DNA from: Glycomyces paridis
GTDB lineage: Bacteria; Actinomycetota; Actinomycetes; Mycobacteriales; Micromonosporaceae
Direction of reading: 5' to 3'
DNA: 64,000 nucleotides
NCBI RefSeq assembly: GCF_004912155.1
Contig: NZ_STGX01000016.1
Coordinates: 81,199 to 145,198 of the forward strand
Position numbers and translations under genes: made by a program. Under the pieces are notes generated by a model. It saw nothing but the letters and a program-made list of their open reading frames with translations. It was not told the origin of the DNA and made no database searches. This document shows, piece by piece, positions 31,761-40,111 of the stretch (the stretch's first letter is position 1; every line of letters begins with the position of its first letter).

Positions 31761-32432
31761 TCAGGCGAGAGCGGCGACGGCGGCCACAATGGTCGCGTCG
31801 CCGCCGCGCAGTTCGAGGACGCGGCGGGCCACCGCCGGGTTGCGCAGCAGCTCGGCGAGGACGGCGGCCACGTCGGCCCTGGTGACGGCGCCGCGGCCCA
31901 CGGGCGGTTCGGCGAGTTCGACCGCGTCGGTGGGCGGGTCGTCGGTGAGGCTGCCGGGGCGCAGGATGACCCAGTCGAGGTCCCTGGCGCGCAGGTCGTC
32001 CTCGGCGGCGGTCTTGGCGGCGAGGTAGGCGGCCCAGACCTCGTCCCGGGCGGGGTCGGGCTCGGTGCCCGCGCCCATCGTGGAGATCTGGAGGAACCGG
32101 CGCACGCCCGCGCGCTCGGCGGCGTCGGCCAGGAGGACCGAGGCCGCCCGGTCCACGGTGTCCTTGCGGGCGGCGCCGGAGCCGGGTCCGGCCCCCGCCG
32201 CGAAGACGACCGCGTCGACCGCGGCGTCGGTCTCGGAGGCGAGCAGGCCCCCGAGGTGCTCGGCGTCGGCCCGCTCCAGGTCGAGGACGATGGGGCGGCC
32301 GCCGATCGCGGCCAGGTCCTCGGCGTGGTCGGGATTGCGGATGAGCCCGGTGACCGAATGCCCTTCGGCCGCCAGGATCTCGGTCAGGCGCAGCGCGATC
32401 TGCCCGTGCCCTCCGGCGATGACGACATGCAT
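31761..32432 (-). CDS. Atypical SDR, NAD(P)H-binding protein
   Basis: A 223-residue protein from the ATG at 32432 with GGTGGG upstream. The N-terminal HVVIAGGHGQIALRL (residues 2-16) is a dinucleotide-binding glycine motif of atypical SDRs; LQISTMGAG near 113 and a Tyr-x-x-x-Lys at YLAAKTAAE near 137 complete the pattern. LDWVILRPGSLTDDP is also family-typical. Related proteins (YwnB/NmrA-like) reduce or sense NAD(P). Substrate unknown. Confidence 0.82.
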   Translation of the reverse strand: MHVVIAGGHGQIALRLTEILAAEGHSVTGLIRNPDHAEDLAAIGGRPIVLDLERADAEHLGGLLASETDAAVDAVVFAAGAGPGSGAARKDTVDRAASVLLADAAERAGVRRFLQISTMGAGTEPDPARDEVWAAYLAAKTAAEDDLRARDLDWVILRPGSLTDDPPTDAVELAEPPVGRGAVTRADVAAVLAELLRNPAVARRVLELRGGDATIVAAVAALA

Positions 32433-32585
32433 GCGACCCACCCTAGCCCGGGTCCGGCGGCGGCGGGCCGCTTGCGCGCACAGGGACGGAAACGAGAGGG
32501 GCGGTCGCGTCGGCCGGCGTTGCGGGGAAAAGGAAACGGCGGAATGCGGGCCGCGTTCGCGGTGCGGCCGAGGGCAAGCGGTGTC

Positions 32586-32614
32586 TTGCCGTTCGCGACC
32601 GGGTGCGCTAGCGT
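32586..32614 (+). promoter_or_regulatory. Promoter of the methyltransferase gene
   Basis: TTGCCG (32586-32591), 17-base spacer, TAGCGT (32609-32614), a good match to housekeeping actinobacterial promoters. It lies about 75 bases before the ATG at 32688. Confidence 0.6.
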
Positions 32615-32687
32615 AGGCGCTCCGTTCGCGGCGGCCTCGGCCGCCGCGTCAGGCGAGGGCGCCGCGGCGCCGCTTGGAGGACAGCGT

Positions 32688-33470
32688 ATGGCGATCGACG
32701 GCAAGGGCGTGATGGAGAACTACGCCCACACCGGGAACCTTCAGTCCCGCATCGACATCTACCGGTACCGGACCCCCGCGTTCGACCCGGTCGACGCCGC
32801 GGTCGAGCTGCTCCCCCGGTCGGGGCTCGGGCTGGTCCTCGACGTGGGCGCCGGGACCGGGCGCTACACCCACCGCCTGAGGGCCCTGCACCCAGAGGCC
32901 GCGGTCGTCGCGGTCGACCGGTCGCCGGGAATGCTCACCGAGGTCGAAGCGCCCGTGATGACCGCCGACGCGCGATCACTGCCGTATCCCGACGACGCCG
33001 CCGACGCGGTGCTGGCGATGCACATGCTCTACCACGTCCCCGACATCCCCAAGGCCGTCGCCGAACTCCGCAGGGTGCTCAAGCCCGGCGGCACCTGCCT
33101 CGTCTCCACCAACGCCGCGCGCGACATGGGCGCGATGTCGCAGCTGTGGGAGCGGGTGGCGCGCGAAGCGCTGGGCCCCGACGGCTACCGCTTCGGCAGC
33201 GCCATCGAGAACTTCGACTCCGACAGCGCCCCCGCGCTCCTGCGGGCCTCCTTCGACTCGGTCGAGGTGTTCCGCCACCAGGGAACCGTCGCCGTGCCCG
33301 AACCGGCCCCGATCCTGGCGTTCTTCGACTCGCTGCGGACCTGGGTCAGCGCCGGGGACGACGTGTTCGACGCGATCCTGGAAGACGCCGCCCGCGACCT
33401 CGACGGCCACTTCGCCGAGCACGCGACGTTCGACTTCCCCAAGACCACGGTCCTGTACCGCTGCAAGTGA
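32688..33470 (+). CDS. Class I SAM-dependent methyltransferase
   Basis: A 260-residue protein with TTGGAGG upstream. VLDVGAGTGRYTHRL (about residues 50-64) is motif I, AVDRSPGML (84-92) follows, and HMLYHVPDIPKAVAELRRVLKPGG (about 120-143 region) carries the Methyltransf_11 motif. It methylates an unknown small molecule. Its stop overlaps the GTG of a P-loop kinase gene, so the two are a translational pair. Confidence 0.88.
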   Translation: MAIDGKGVMENYAHTGNLQSRIDIYRYRTPAFDPVDAAVELLPRSGLGLVLDVGAGTGRYTHRLRALHPEAAVVAVDRSPGMLTEVEAPVMTADARSLPYPDDAADAVLAMHMLYHVPDIPKAVAELRRVLKPGGTCLVSTNAARDMGAMSQLWERVAREALGPDGYRFGSAIENFDSDSAPALLRASFDSVEVFRHQGTVAVPEPAPILAFFDSLRTWVSAGDDVFDAILEDAARDLDGHFAEHATFDFPKTTVLYRCK

Positions 33471-34015
33471 GAGCACCGCGGCTCGTCCACCTCAACGGCG
33501 CCCCGGCGGCCGGCAAGTCGACGCTCGCGCGCCGCTACGCCGAGGACCACCCGTTCGCGCTGGTCCTCGACCTCGACCACCTGCGCCGGACGCTCGGTCG
33601 CTGGAGGGACGACCCGGGCGGCGCGGGCCTCCTCGCCCGCTCGGCCGCACTCGCGGCCGCGAGCGTGCACTTGGCGGCCGGGTACGACGTGGTGGTCCCC
33701 CAGCTCACGGCCCGGATCTCGTTCGTCGAGCGGATGGCCGCGACGGCGGCGGGGGCCGGGGCCCGGTTCGCGGAGGTGCACCTGCGCATCGGGGAGGCGG
33801 AGTCCTTGCGGCGCTTCGCCGACCGCACCCGCGCCGCCGCCGAACCGGTCCATGTGGACGCCGCGGAGACCCTGGAGGGCGGCGAGGACGCGCTGCGCGG
33901 CTTCCACGCGAAGGTGGTCGCCTTCGCCGCGACCCGCCCGGGAACGATCACGGTGGACAGTCTTGCCGGGGACGTCGAGGGCACGTACCGCGCGCTCGTC
34001 GCCGCGCTCGGCTAG
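33467..34015 (+). CDS. P-loop kinase-like protein
   Basis: A 182-residue protein from GTG 33467. HLNGAPAAGKSTLARRYAE (residues 8-26) is a Walker A loop; LDLDHLRRTLGRW follows where zeta-toxin/AAA kinases have their base. The later helices contain an Arg-rich lid (RRFADRTR). It resembles small predicted kinases; the substrate is unknown. Ends converging with the HAD phosphatase gene (four-base overlap). Confidence 0.75.
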   Translation: MRAPRLVHLNGAPAAGKSTLARRYAEDHPFALVLDLDHLRRTLGRWRDDPGGAGLLARSAALAAASVHLAAGYDVVVPQLTARISFVERMAATAAGAGARFAEVHLRIGEAESLRRFADRTRAAAEPVHVDAAETLEGGEDALRGFHAKVVAFAATRPGTITVDSLAGDVEGTYRALVAALG

Positions 34016-34821
34016 GCCGTTCCCAGCAAGGTCTCGATCGCCCGGGCCACGCCGTCCTCGGCGGCGTCCTCGGCCCGGTCGGTCGCGGCGGCGACCGCTT
34101 CGGGGTGGGCGCGGCCCATCGCGAAGGAGCGTCCGGCCCAGGCCAACATGCTCACATCGTTCGGCATGTCGCCGAAGGCGACCGCGTCGGCCGGGCCGAT
34201 GCCGCGCTCGGCGCACCAGGCCGCCAGCGCGGCGCCCTTGTTCGCTTCGGCGGCGGTGCATTCGATCTCGGGGAAGCTCCCCCAGTGCCAGAGGCTCACG
34301 CCGGGGGCCCGGATGTGGCGGGTGCGCTCGGACATGGCGGTGCCGGTGGAACCGGGGACGCGGACGATGAGTTCGGCGACGGCCTCGGCCGCGCCGATGA
34401 GGTCCTCATCGGGGTCGAGGAGGGTCCAGGGGTCGCCCAGGTGGACGCCTTCTTGGAGGGCCGGGGACTGGGCGATCTGGCGTTCGCCGGTCTCGACGGC
34501 GAAGACGGCGCCGGGCAGGGCGGCGCGGAGGCGCTCGTAGAGGTCGCGGGCGACGGGGGTCGGGATGGGGTGGCGCAGGTCGGCGGCCCTGGTGGCGGGG
34601 TCGTAGCGGATGGCGCCGGTGCAGCAGAGCGCGGCGTCGAGGACGCCGGCGAGTTCGGGGACGCGGTAGACCGCGCGGGGCGGGCGTGCGGTCACGGCGA
34701 CGGTGAGGACGCCGTGCTCGCGGGCGGTCTGGAGGGCCTTCTGGTTGCGTTCGGAGAGCAGGCCGCCGGGGCCGAGCAGGGTTCCGTCGAGGTCGGTGGC
34801 GATCACCTTGGGGGTTGGCAC
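34012..34821 (-). CDS. Cof-type HAD phosphatase (paralogue 1)
   Basis: A 269-residue protein, GTG start at 34821. VIATDLDGTLL (residues 6-16) is HAD motif I with the nucleophilic Asp; TVAVTAR near 40 gives motif II; NKGAALAAWC (about 197) and VAFGDMPNDVSMLAWAG (about 215) give motifs III and IV. The cap type is IIB, usual for sugar-phosphate phosphatases. A close paralogue stands at 36783, so a local duplication is likely. Substrate unknown. Confidence 0.87.
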   Translation of the reverse strand: MPTPKVIATDLDGTLLGPGGLLSERNQKALQTAREHGVLTVAVTARPPRAVYRVPELAGVLDAALCCTGAIRYDPATRAADLRHPIPTPVARDLYERLRAALPGAVFAVETGERQIAQSPALQEGVHLGDPWTLLDPDEDLIGAAEAVAELIVRVPGSTGTAMSERTRHIRAPGVSLWHWGSFPEIECTAAEANKGAALAAWCAERGIGPADAVAFGDMPNDVSMLAWAGRSFAMGRAHPEAVAAATDRAEDAAEDGVARAIETLLGTA

Positions 34822-34868
34822 CCCACGAGTATCGGGGGCGCCGCGCCTGCGCCGCAACCCGGTTGCGG

Positions 34869-35105
34869 TCAGCCCCGGCGTTTCGCGGAGCGGCGGCGCA
34901 GGAGGGCGCCGACGGCCCAGCCGGCGAGGAAGACCACGGTGATCATGATCCACATGGGCGTCTCGACCTTGACGAGCCAGAGTTTGACGCCCACGGTCTC
35001 GGTGTTGGCGAGGACGAACCAGACGGCGAGGGCGATGATGACGCCCGCGACGATGAGGCGGCGCAGGGCGGTGCCGCCCTTGCCTTCGGGTCCTTCTGCG
35101 GTCAT
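34869..35105 (-). CDS. LapA-like (DUF1049) membrane protein
   Basis: A 78-residue protein with AAGGAGA before its ATG. Two transmembrane helices (about 17-35 and 48-68) flank a short loop with NTETVGVKLW and end in a basic RRRSAKRRG tail, the LapA signature. Such proteins take part in envelope or lipopolysaccharide assembly in other bacteria; the actinobacterial role is not known. Confidence 0.75.
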   Translation of the reverse strand: MTAEGPEGKGGTALRRLIVAGVIIALAVWFVLANTETVGVKLWLVKVETPMWIMITVVFLAGWAVGALLRRRSAKRRG

Positions 35106-35230
35106 GGCCGTCTCCTTCCGCCGGTGGGTGGTCCGGTCAGTATGGACGGGCGGGCCGCCGGGCGCGGGTGTACGCGGGATTCGGGCCCGGCCGCGGCGGA
35201 CGCGGCCGGGCTGGTCGTTCGGACTGCGGT

Positions 35231-36583
35231 TCAGTCGGCGTAGGGTGCGGCGGCGGCTTGGGCCGCGGTCATGAGCGCACCCCGGTTCTCCGGCCACAGC
35301 GAGGCGTCGATGCAGGTGTAGGCGGGGAAGAAGCCGCCGCAGTCGCCGAAGTCGGGTCCGATCTCGAAGGTGAAGGCGGCGACGCCGAGTTCGCCGTACG
35401 CGAAGTCGTCGGTGGTGCCGCTGGTGCCGTAGCCGACGGTGTCATCGTTGGTGCCGACGAAGTAGCCGTTGGATTCGGCCATCGCGGCGCCGAGGTCTCT
35501 GAGGGCGGCGTCGTTGGGCGCCGGGTCGGCGGTGTATCCCCAGGGGACGATGATGTACTCGCCGTAGGAGTGCAGGGTGAGGAAGACGTCGCGGGCGTCG
35601 TCGGGGGCCGGGTCGGCGGGGTCGTCGCCGCGCTGGTCGGGGTGGAGGGCGCGCAGCCAGTCCTCGACGGCGGCGGTCTCGGGTTCGGAGGCGGGCGAGA
35701 CGCCCTGGTAGGTCTCGGCGCAGGGGTAGGTGGCGTCGTCGCCCCAGGCGAAGCTGGAGTTGCGGTTGAGGTCGATGCCGAAGGCGTCGCCGCAGTTCCC
35801 GTCGCTGTCGTTGGCGTTCTTGCGTTGGAGGACGGGGTCGTCGCCGCCGGAGGCGACGATGTCGGCGCCGTCGGGGTTGGCGATCGGGACGACCCAGACT
35901 TCGGTGGTGTCGAGCAGGGCGGTGACCTCGGGGTCGGCGCCGTAGCTCGTGACGAGGTCGTCGATCCAGCGCAGGGCGATCTCGCCGGTGGCGATCTCGC
36001 GCGCGTGGATCTGGGCGATGAGGGAAAAGCGGGGTTTGGCGGAGCCGGGGTCGGTCTCGCAGTCGCCGTCGGCGATCTTGGTGACGCAGAGGGCGAGGAG
36101 GTCGTGGCCGCCTTCGCCCTGGGTCTTGAGCCAGGAGTCGCCGACGTCGTGGAGGCGGACGAGGTCGGGGTGGGCGGCGGCGACCTCGTCGAGGTGGGCT
36201 TCGACGGCTTCGACGGTGCGGTAGCCGCCGTAGTAGGTGCCCTCTTGGAGGGCGCTCGGGGCGTGCTCCTTGTAGACGGTGTCGTAGAAGGTCGGTTCGT
36301 GGCCGAGGGCGCGGAGGGCGTCGGCGACGGCGGCGTCGCCGAGGATGTGGGTCTGGTCCCCGTGCTGGTCGGCGATGTCGAAGCCGAGGCGTTGGAGTTC
36401 GGCGAGTTCGGCGGCGGTGAGGTCCTCGACGGCCCAGGTGACGGGGTCTGAGGCGGTGGAGTCGGAGGCGGCGGGGTCGGCGGTGGCCGGGTCGGCTTTG
36501 GCGCCGAGGGCGGCGGTCGCGGTGGCGGCCGCCATCACCCCCAGGGCGATGCCCGCGGTGGCGAGCCTTCGCTTCAGATGCAT
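35231..36583 (-). CDS. Secreted M14 zinc carboxypeptidase
   Basis: A 450-residue exported peptidase. Residues 1-29 are a signal peptide with basic start and Ala-rich core. The zinc ligands are H193 and E196 in QIHAREIATGE and H338 in TLHSYGEY; the catalytic base is E407 in FEIGPD. NPDGA near 236 and DLNRNSSFAWG near 271 contribute substrate-binding residues. It removes C-terminal residues from peptides outside the cell. Length fits the actinobacterial zinc carboxypeptidase group. The 200-base upstream gap holds TTGACA on the minus strand near 36680, a possible -35 box. Confidence 0.9.
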   Translation of the reverse strand: MHLKRRLATAGIALGVMAAATATAALGAKADPATADPAASDSTASDPVTWAVEDLTAAELAELQRLGFDIADQHGDQTHILGDAAVADALRALGHEPTFYDTVYKEHAPSALQEGTYYGGYRTVEAVEAHLDEVAAAHPDLVRLHDVGDSWLKTQGEGGHDLLALCVTKIADGDCETDPGSAKPRFSLIAQIHAREIATGEIALRWIDDLVTSYGADPEVTALLDTTEVWVVPIANPDGADIVASGGDDPVLQRKNANDSDGNCGDAFGIDLNRNSSFAWGDDATYPCAETYQGVSPASEPETAAVEDWLRALHPDQRGDDPADPAPDDARDVFLTLHSYGEYIIVPWGYTADPAPNDAALRDLGAAMAESNGYFVGTNDDTVGYGTSGTTDDFAYGELGVAAFTFEIGPDFGDCGGFFPAYTCIDASLWPENRGALMTAAQAAAAPYAD

Positions 36584-36782
36584 GTGTCCGTTCCTTTCTC
36601 GGTCCGCCGGGCGGGCGGGCCGAAGGGGAGGCCGAAGTGAGCGTAAGCCTCCATTCGCCCATCAATCCCTTGATTTGTCAACATATACGGACACATTGGA
36701 CGAATGCTCGGGTTCGTTCGAGGGCGCGGCGACGGCCCGAACGGCGCGGACGCGGGCGCGGGCGGTTCGTTCGGGAGCGGGG

Positions 36783-37637
36783 TCAGGCGGCGGCCGCGGT
36801 GCCTTCGGCGGCTTCGGTCTCGTCGGCGCGGTCGTCGTCATCGGCGAGCAGGGCCTCGATGACCTGGGCCACGCCGTCCTCGGCGTTGGAGGCGGTCCGG
36901 TCGGTGGCGGCGGCGATCGCTTCGGGGTGGGCGTCGCCCATCGCGTAGGAGCGGGCGGCCCAGGAGAGCATGGGGGCGTCGTTCGGCATGTCGCCGAAGG
37001 CGACCACGGCGTCGGGGCCGAGGCGCCGCTCCTTGCACCAGTAGGCGAGGCCGAAGGCCTTGTCGGCGCCGCGGGCGTTGAAGTCGAGCATCCCGAAGTC
37101 GCCCCAGTGGCACATGGCGAGGCCGCCGAGGTCGGCGTCCGCGACGGCGGCGGCCATCTCCTCGCCGGTGCGCTCGGCGCAGTAGACCTTGAGCTTGACG
37201 GCCCGCTTGGCGCGCTTGAAGACGGTCTCGACGCCGTCCACGAACTCCCAGTTCGAGGGGCCCACGAGGGCCTGGTAGCGGGAGTCGCCGATGACGCCGG
37301 TGCCGGTCTCGACGGCGAAGAGCGCGTCGGGGAGGCGCTTGGCGATGGCGGCGGCGACCTTGCGGACCGAGCCGGTCCGGATCGAGCGCAGGATGCGGAT
37401 GCGGCCGGTGGTGGGGTGGTAGAGGATCGCGCCGTTGGCGCAGATCGCGCCGTCGAGGAGTGGAATGAGGTCCGGCAGCATGTCGACGCCGTAGGAGGTG
37501 CGGGCGGTGACGGCCACGACCGACATGCCGTTGGCGCGGGCGGCGGCGAGGGCGTCGCGGGTCCTGGCGGAGAGTTCGCCGCCGGGCGCGAGGAGGGTGC
37601 CGTCCAGGTCGGAGGCGATCACACGGGGTTTGAGCAC
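36783..37637 (-). CDS. Cof-type HAD phosphatase (paralogue 2)
   Basis: A 284-residue paralogue of the protein at 34012. VIASDLDGTLLAPGG (residues 6-20) is motif I, VVAVTART (40-47) motif II, DKAFGLAYWC and VAFGDMPNDAPML motifs III-IV. It has an extended acidic Asp/Glu/Ala tail absent from paralogue 1. GTG start at 37637. Between the two paralogues lie the LapA-like and carboxypeptidase genes, so the copies are not tandem. Confidence 0.87.
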   Translation of the reverse strand: MLKPRVIASDLDGTLLAPGGELSARTRDALAAARANGMSVVAVTARTSYGVDMLPDLIPLLDGAICANGAILYHPTTGRIRILRSIRTGSVRKVAAAIAKRLPDALFAVETGTGVIGDSRYQALVGPSNWEFVDGVETVFKRAKRAVKLKVYCAERTGEEMAAAVADADLGGLAMCHWGDFGMLDFNARGADKAFGLAYWCKERRLGPDAVVAFGDMPNDAPMLSWAARSYAMGDAHPEAIAAATDRTASNAEDGVAQVIEALLADDDDRADETEAAEGTAAAA

Positions 37638-37761
37638 CGTTCAAGTATCGCCTCCGACTGCCAGGCGGGGCAAGTTCGACGGTCGCGATCCCGTCACCGT
37701 CAGCTACTTCTGAACTGAATCCGTTGGGGTGCAACCGGAAACGATTGTCTCGACCTCGTTG

Positions 37762-37791
37762 TTGACTCTGAGGTCAAGAATGGGTTAGGGT
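37762..37791 (+). promoter_or_regulatory. TetR gene promoter overlapping operator 1
   Basis: TTGACT (37762-37767), 18 bases, TAGGGT (37786-37791), only six bases before the ATG, so the message is probably leaderless. The 16-bp inverted repeat TTGACTCTGAGGTCAA (37762-37777) covers the -35 box. A related site lies before the SDR gene at 38426. Confidence 0.75.
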
Positions 37792-37797
37792 TCAGGC

Positions 37798-38373
37798 ATG
37801 GGCAGGCCGAAGAACTTCGAACCGGACGTGGCCGTCGCGAGGGCGATGGAGGCGTTCTGGACCAACGGATACGCGGGCACTTCCCCCGCCGACCTCGCCG
37901 AGGCCACCGGCGTCGGCAAGGGCAGCCTGTACCACGCGTTCGGCTCCAAGCGCGAGCTGTTCGGAAAGGCGCTCGACCACTACGGGCGGGCCGGCTCCGA
38001 ACTCACCGAGGCCTACCTGAACGAACCCGGCACCGCCAAGGAGCGCATCCGCGCCTACCTGGTGCTGCTGGTCGACACCGACCTGTCCGGGCCGGTGCGA
38101 CGCGGCTGCCTCGCCGCCAACACCGCGCTCGAACTGGGCGGCAAGGACCCCGAGGCCGCCGAGGCGGTCCGGCGCATGACCGACCGGACCATCGAGCTCT
38201 TCGCCGAGCGCCTGCACAGGGGCCGGCGCGAGGGCGACGTGGCGCCGGAGGTCGACCCGGAGGCGCAGGCGCGCTTCCTCATGAACACCGTCGTCGGGCT
38301 GCGCGTCATGGCCCAGTCCTACGACGGCCCGATGCTCCACCGGATCATCGACACCGCGCTCGCGGCGCTCTGA
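37798..38373 (+). CDS. TetR-family repressor
   Basis: A 191-residue regulator. Residues 10-55 form the TetR HTH, with LAEATGVGKGSLYHAFGSKRE as turn and recognition helix. The remaining helices would bind a ligand and dimerise; CLAANTALELG near 104 matches the AcrR/TetR_C group often next to SDR genes. It lies upstream of an SDR gene in the same direction, separated by a terminator. Shared operators indicate it represses both itself and the SDR. Confidence 0.9.
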   Translation: MGRPKNFEPDVAVARAMEAFWTNGYAGTSPADLAEATGVGKGSLYHAFGSKRELFGKALDHYGRAGSELTEAYLNEPGTAKERIRAYLVLLVDTDLSGPVRRGCLAANTALELGGKDPEAAEAVRRMTDRTIELFAERLHRGRREGDVAPEVDPEAQARFLMNTVVGLRVMAQSYDGPMLHRIIDTALAAL

Positions 38374-38388
38374 GGCGCCGCGGTCGGC

Positions 38389-38413
38389 GCGCCCTCGCAG
38401 GAGGGCGCTTTTT
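38389..38413 (+). terminator. Terminator after the TetR gene
   Basis: GCGCCCTC / GAGGGCGC with GCAG loop and five T residues, a textbook rho-independent terminator separating regulator and SDR transcription. Confidence 0.88.
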
Positions 38414-38425
38414 CGGCATCAATTT

Positions 38426-38441
38426 TTGACCTCTAGTTCAA
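38426..38441. promoter_or_regulatory. TetR operator 2
   Basis: TTGACCTCTAGTTCAA lies 25 bases before the SDR start. It shares TTGACCTC and the TCAA end with the reverse complement of operator 1, giving a 16-bp consensus, so the TetR protein likely controls the SDR gene. The bases to 38465 are AT-rich and contain GGAAAGG as ribosome site. Confidence 0.75.
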
Positions 38442-38465
38442 CAATATTTGGAAAGGCACTCCCCC

Positions 38466-39254
38466 ATGGAACTCGGACTCAACGGCAAGACCGCGCTCGT
38501 CACCGGCGCCAGCCGCGGCATCGGCCTCGCCGTCGCCCGCACCCTCGCCGCCGAAGGCGTGCGCGTCGTCGGCGCGGCCCGCACCGTCACCCCCGAACTC
38601 AAGGAGGTGGCCGAGGCGGCGCTCAGCGCCGACCTCGCGACACGCGAGGGCGCCGAACGGATCGTCGCCGAGGCCGCCGACGCGGTGGGCGGCATCGACC
38701 TGCTCGTCAACAACGTCGGCGGCGGCGACGCCGACCGGATGGCCCTCGGCGGCTTCCTCGACGTGCCCGTCGAGCAGTGGCAGGCCGTGTTCGACCTCAA
38801 CGTGTTCAGCGCCGTGTGGACGACCCGGGCCGCGCTGCCGGGGCTCATCGAGCGGCGCGGCGCGATCGTCAACGTGTCCTCGGTGAACGGCCGCGTGCCG
38901 ACCGGCAGCCCGGTCGCCTACGGCGAGGCCAAGGCCGCGCTCACCATGTTCACCAAGCGGATCAGCGAGGAGGTCGCGCCGCTGGGCGTACGGGTCAACA
39001 CCGTGTCGCCCGGCGTCATCGGCTCCTCGCTGTGGCGCGACTCCGACCGCTTCGGCGGCAGGGTCGCCGAGGCCTTCGGCGTCTCGCTCGACGACCTCCT
39101 GGCGAACATGCCCGGCCAGTTCGCCATCGCCTCGGGCCGCATCGGCGAACCCGAGGAGGTGGCCGACCTCGTGGCGTTCCTGCTCTCGGAACGGGCCGCG
39201 AACATCCACGGCGCCGACCACGTGATCGACGGCGGCACCCTCAAGGCCGCGTAG
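38466..39254 (+). CDS. SDR-family oxidoreductase
   Basis: A 262-residue classical SDR. TGASRGIGLAVA (residues 14-25) binds NAD(P), NNVGGG (about 83-88) follows, VNVSSVNG contains the catalytic Ser (about 139), and YGEAKAA (about 155-161) holds Tyr and Lys. The C-terminus DGGTLKAA is typical of glucose-dehydrogenase/ketoreductase relatives. It is the likely target of the neighbouring TetR regulator, suggesting response to a xenobiotic or metabolite. ATG 38466 has GGAAAGG nine bases before it. Confidence 0.9.
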   Translation: MELGLNGKTALVTGASRGIGLAVARTLAAEGVRVVGAARTVTPELKEVAEAALSADLATREGAERIVAEAADAVGGIDLLVNNVGGGDADRMALGGFLDVPVEQWQAVFDLNVFSAVWTTRAALPGLIERRGAIVNVSSVNGRVPTGSPVAYGEAKAALTMFTKRISEEVAPLGVRVNTVSPGVIGSSLWRDSDRFGGRVAEAFGVSLDDLLANMPGQFAIASGRIGEPEEVADLVAFLLSERAANIHGADHVIDGGTLKAA

Positions 39255-39555
39255 GGGAACGGAGCGGCCGGCGGGCGCGGGGGCGATCCCTCCGCGCCCG
39301 CCGCGGCGCGTTCCGGGGACGACGCCGCTGCGCGGCGATGGGCCAAGCCTTCTCAAAGCTGTTGCGCCGCAACGGGTCCGACGCTCGACTCTGAAACGGG
39401 ACGGGCGGGCGGGAACCGGGTGTCGGTCCCGTGTGTCACGGTTGCATCACGCGTGCAACCGAGTCGCCCGGGCGGTCGTCACAATAGCGGTGCCGTCCCG
39501 GTTCGCACCGCCGTCCTACCTTGGACGGCGACACCTCCCGTCGAAGGAGCCCATC
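39255..39555. other. Intergenic stretch with terminator and inverted repeat
   Basis: No gene seen. A perfect 11-bp stem (39270-39280 with 39292-39302) ends the SDR transcript. Further on, CGGTTGCA (39439-39446) and TGCAACCG (39454-39461) form an 8-bp inverted repeat around seven bases, a possible operator. AAGGAGC at 39544 serves the next gene. Confidence 0.6.
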
Positions 39556-40086
39556 ATGGCCTACAACCCGCCCCCGCACTACAGCTTCGGCGACCCCAGC
39601 GACCACCAGCCGCCCCAGAGCGTGCCGCCCGCGTACTCGCCCCAGCCGCCACAGCAGCCCGCCGGCTACGTGCCACAGCAGACCTCCCCCATGTACCAGG
39701 GCCCGCCGACGAACTTCGCCCCGCCGCCGGTCCTGCGCCCCACGGGCCCGCGCCGCTCACCGCTCGTCCCGCTCCTCTCCGCGGGCATGGTGATCGGCCT
39801 CGCGGCCGCCGCGGTGTCCCTGGCGCTGTGGGTCAGCGTGCGCGGCGAACTCGACGACGCCACGAAGCTCGCCGACGACCGCGACGCCGAGCTCCAGCAG
39901 GTCCGAGACGACCTCGAAGCGGCCGAAGCGCAGGTCGAGGAACTCGAAGTGGCCGCCACCGACGCCGACTCGATGCGGGAGTGCCTCGACGACCTCAACT
40001 GGTTCTACTCCACCGAGGAGGACTCCGACGAGGAGGCCGAGGCCAACGAGGCCCTCCTGGAGACCTGCGCCAACTGGCTCTGGTGA
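39556..40086 (+). CDS. Proline-rich single-pass membrane protein
   Basis: A 176-residue protein. Residues 1-65 are Pro/Gln/Tyr-rich and unstructured; residues 73-95 form one transmembrane helix; residues 96-135 are an acidic coiled coil; the end has two Cys residues (about 142 and 173) that could pair outside the cell. This layout is common in actinobacterial envelope proteins of unknown function. Cytoplasmic N-terminus by charge rule. Confidence 0.7.
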   Translation: MAYNPPPHYSFGDPSDHQPPQSVPPAYSPQPPQQPAGYVPQQTSPMYQGPPTNFAPPPVLRPTGPRRSPLVPLLSAGMVIGLAAAAVSLALWVSVRGELDDATKLADDRDAELQQVRDDLEAAEAQVEELEVAATDADSMRECLDDLNWFYSTEEDSDEEAEANEALLETCANWLW

Positions 40087-40111
40087 CCTGAGCGGGCGGC
40101 GCGAGGCGGTC

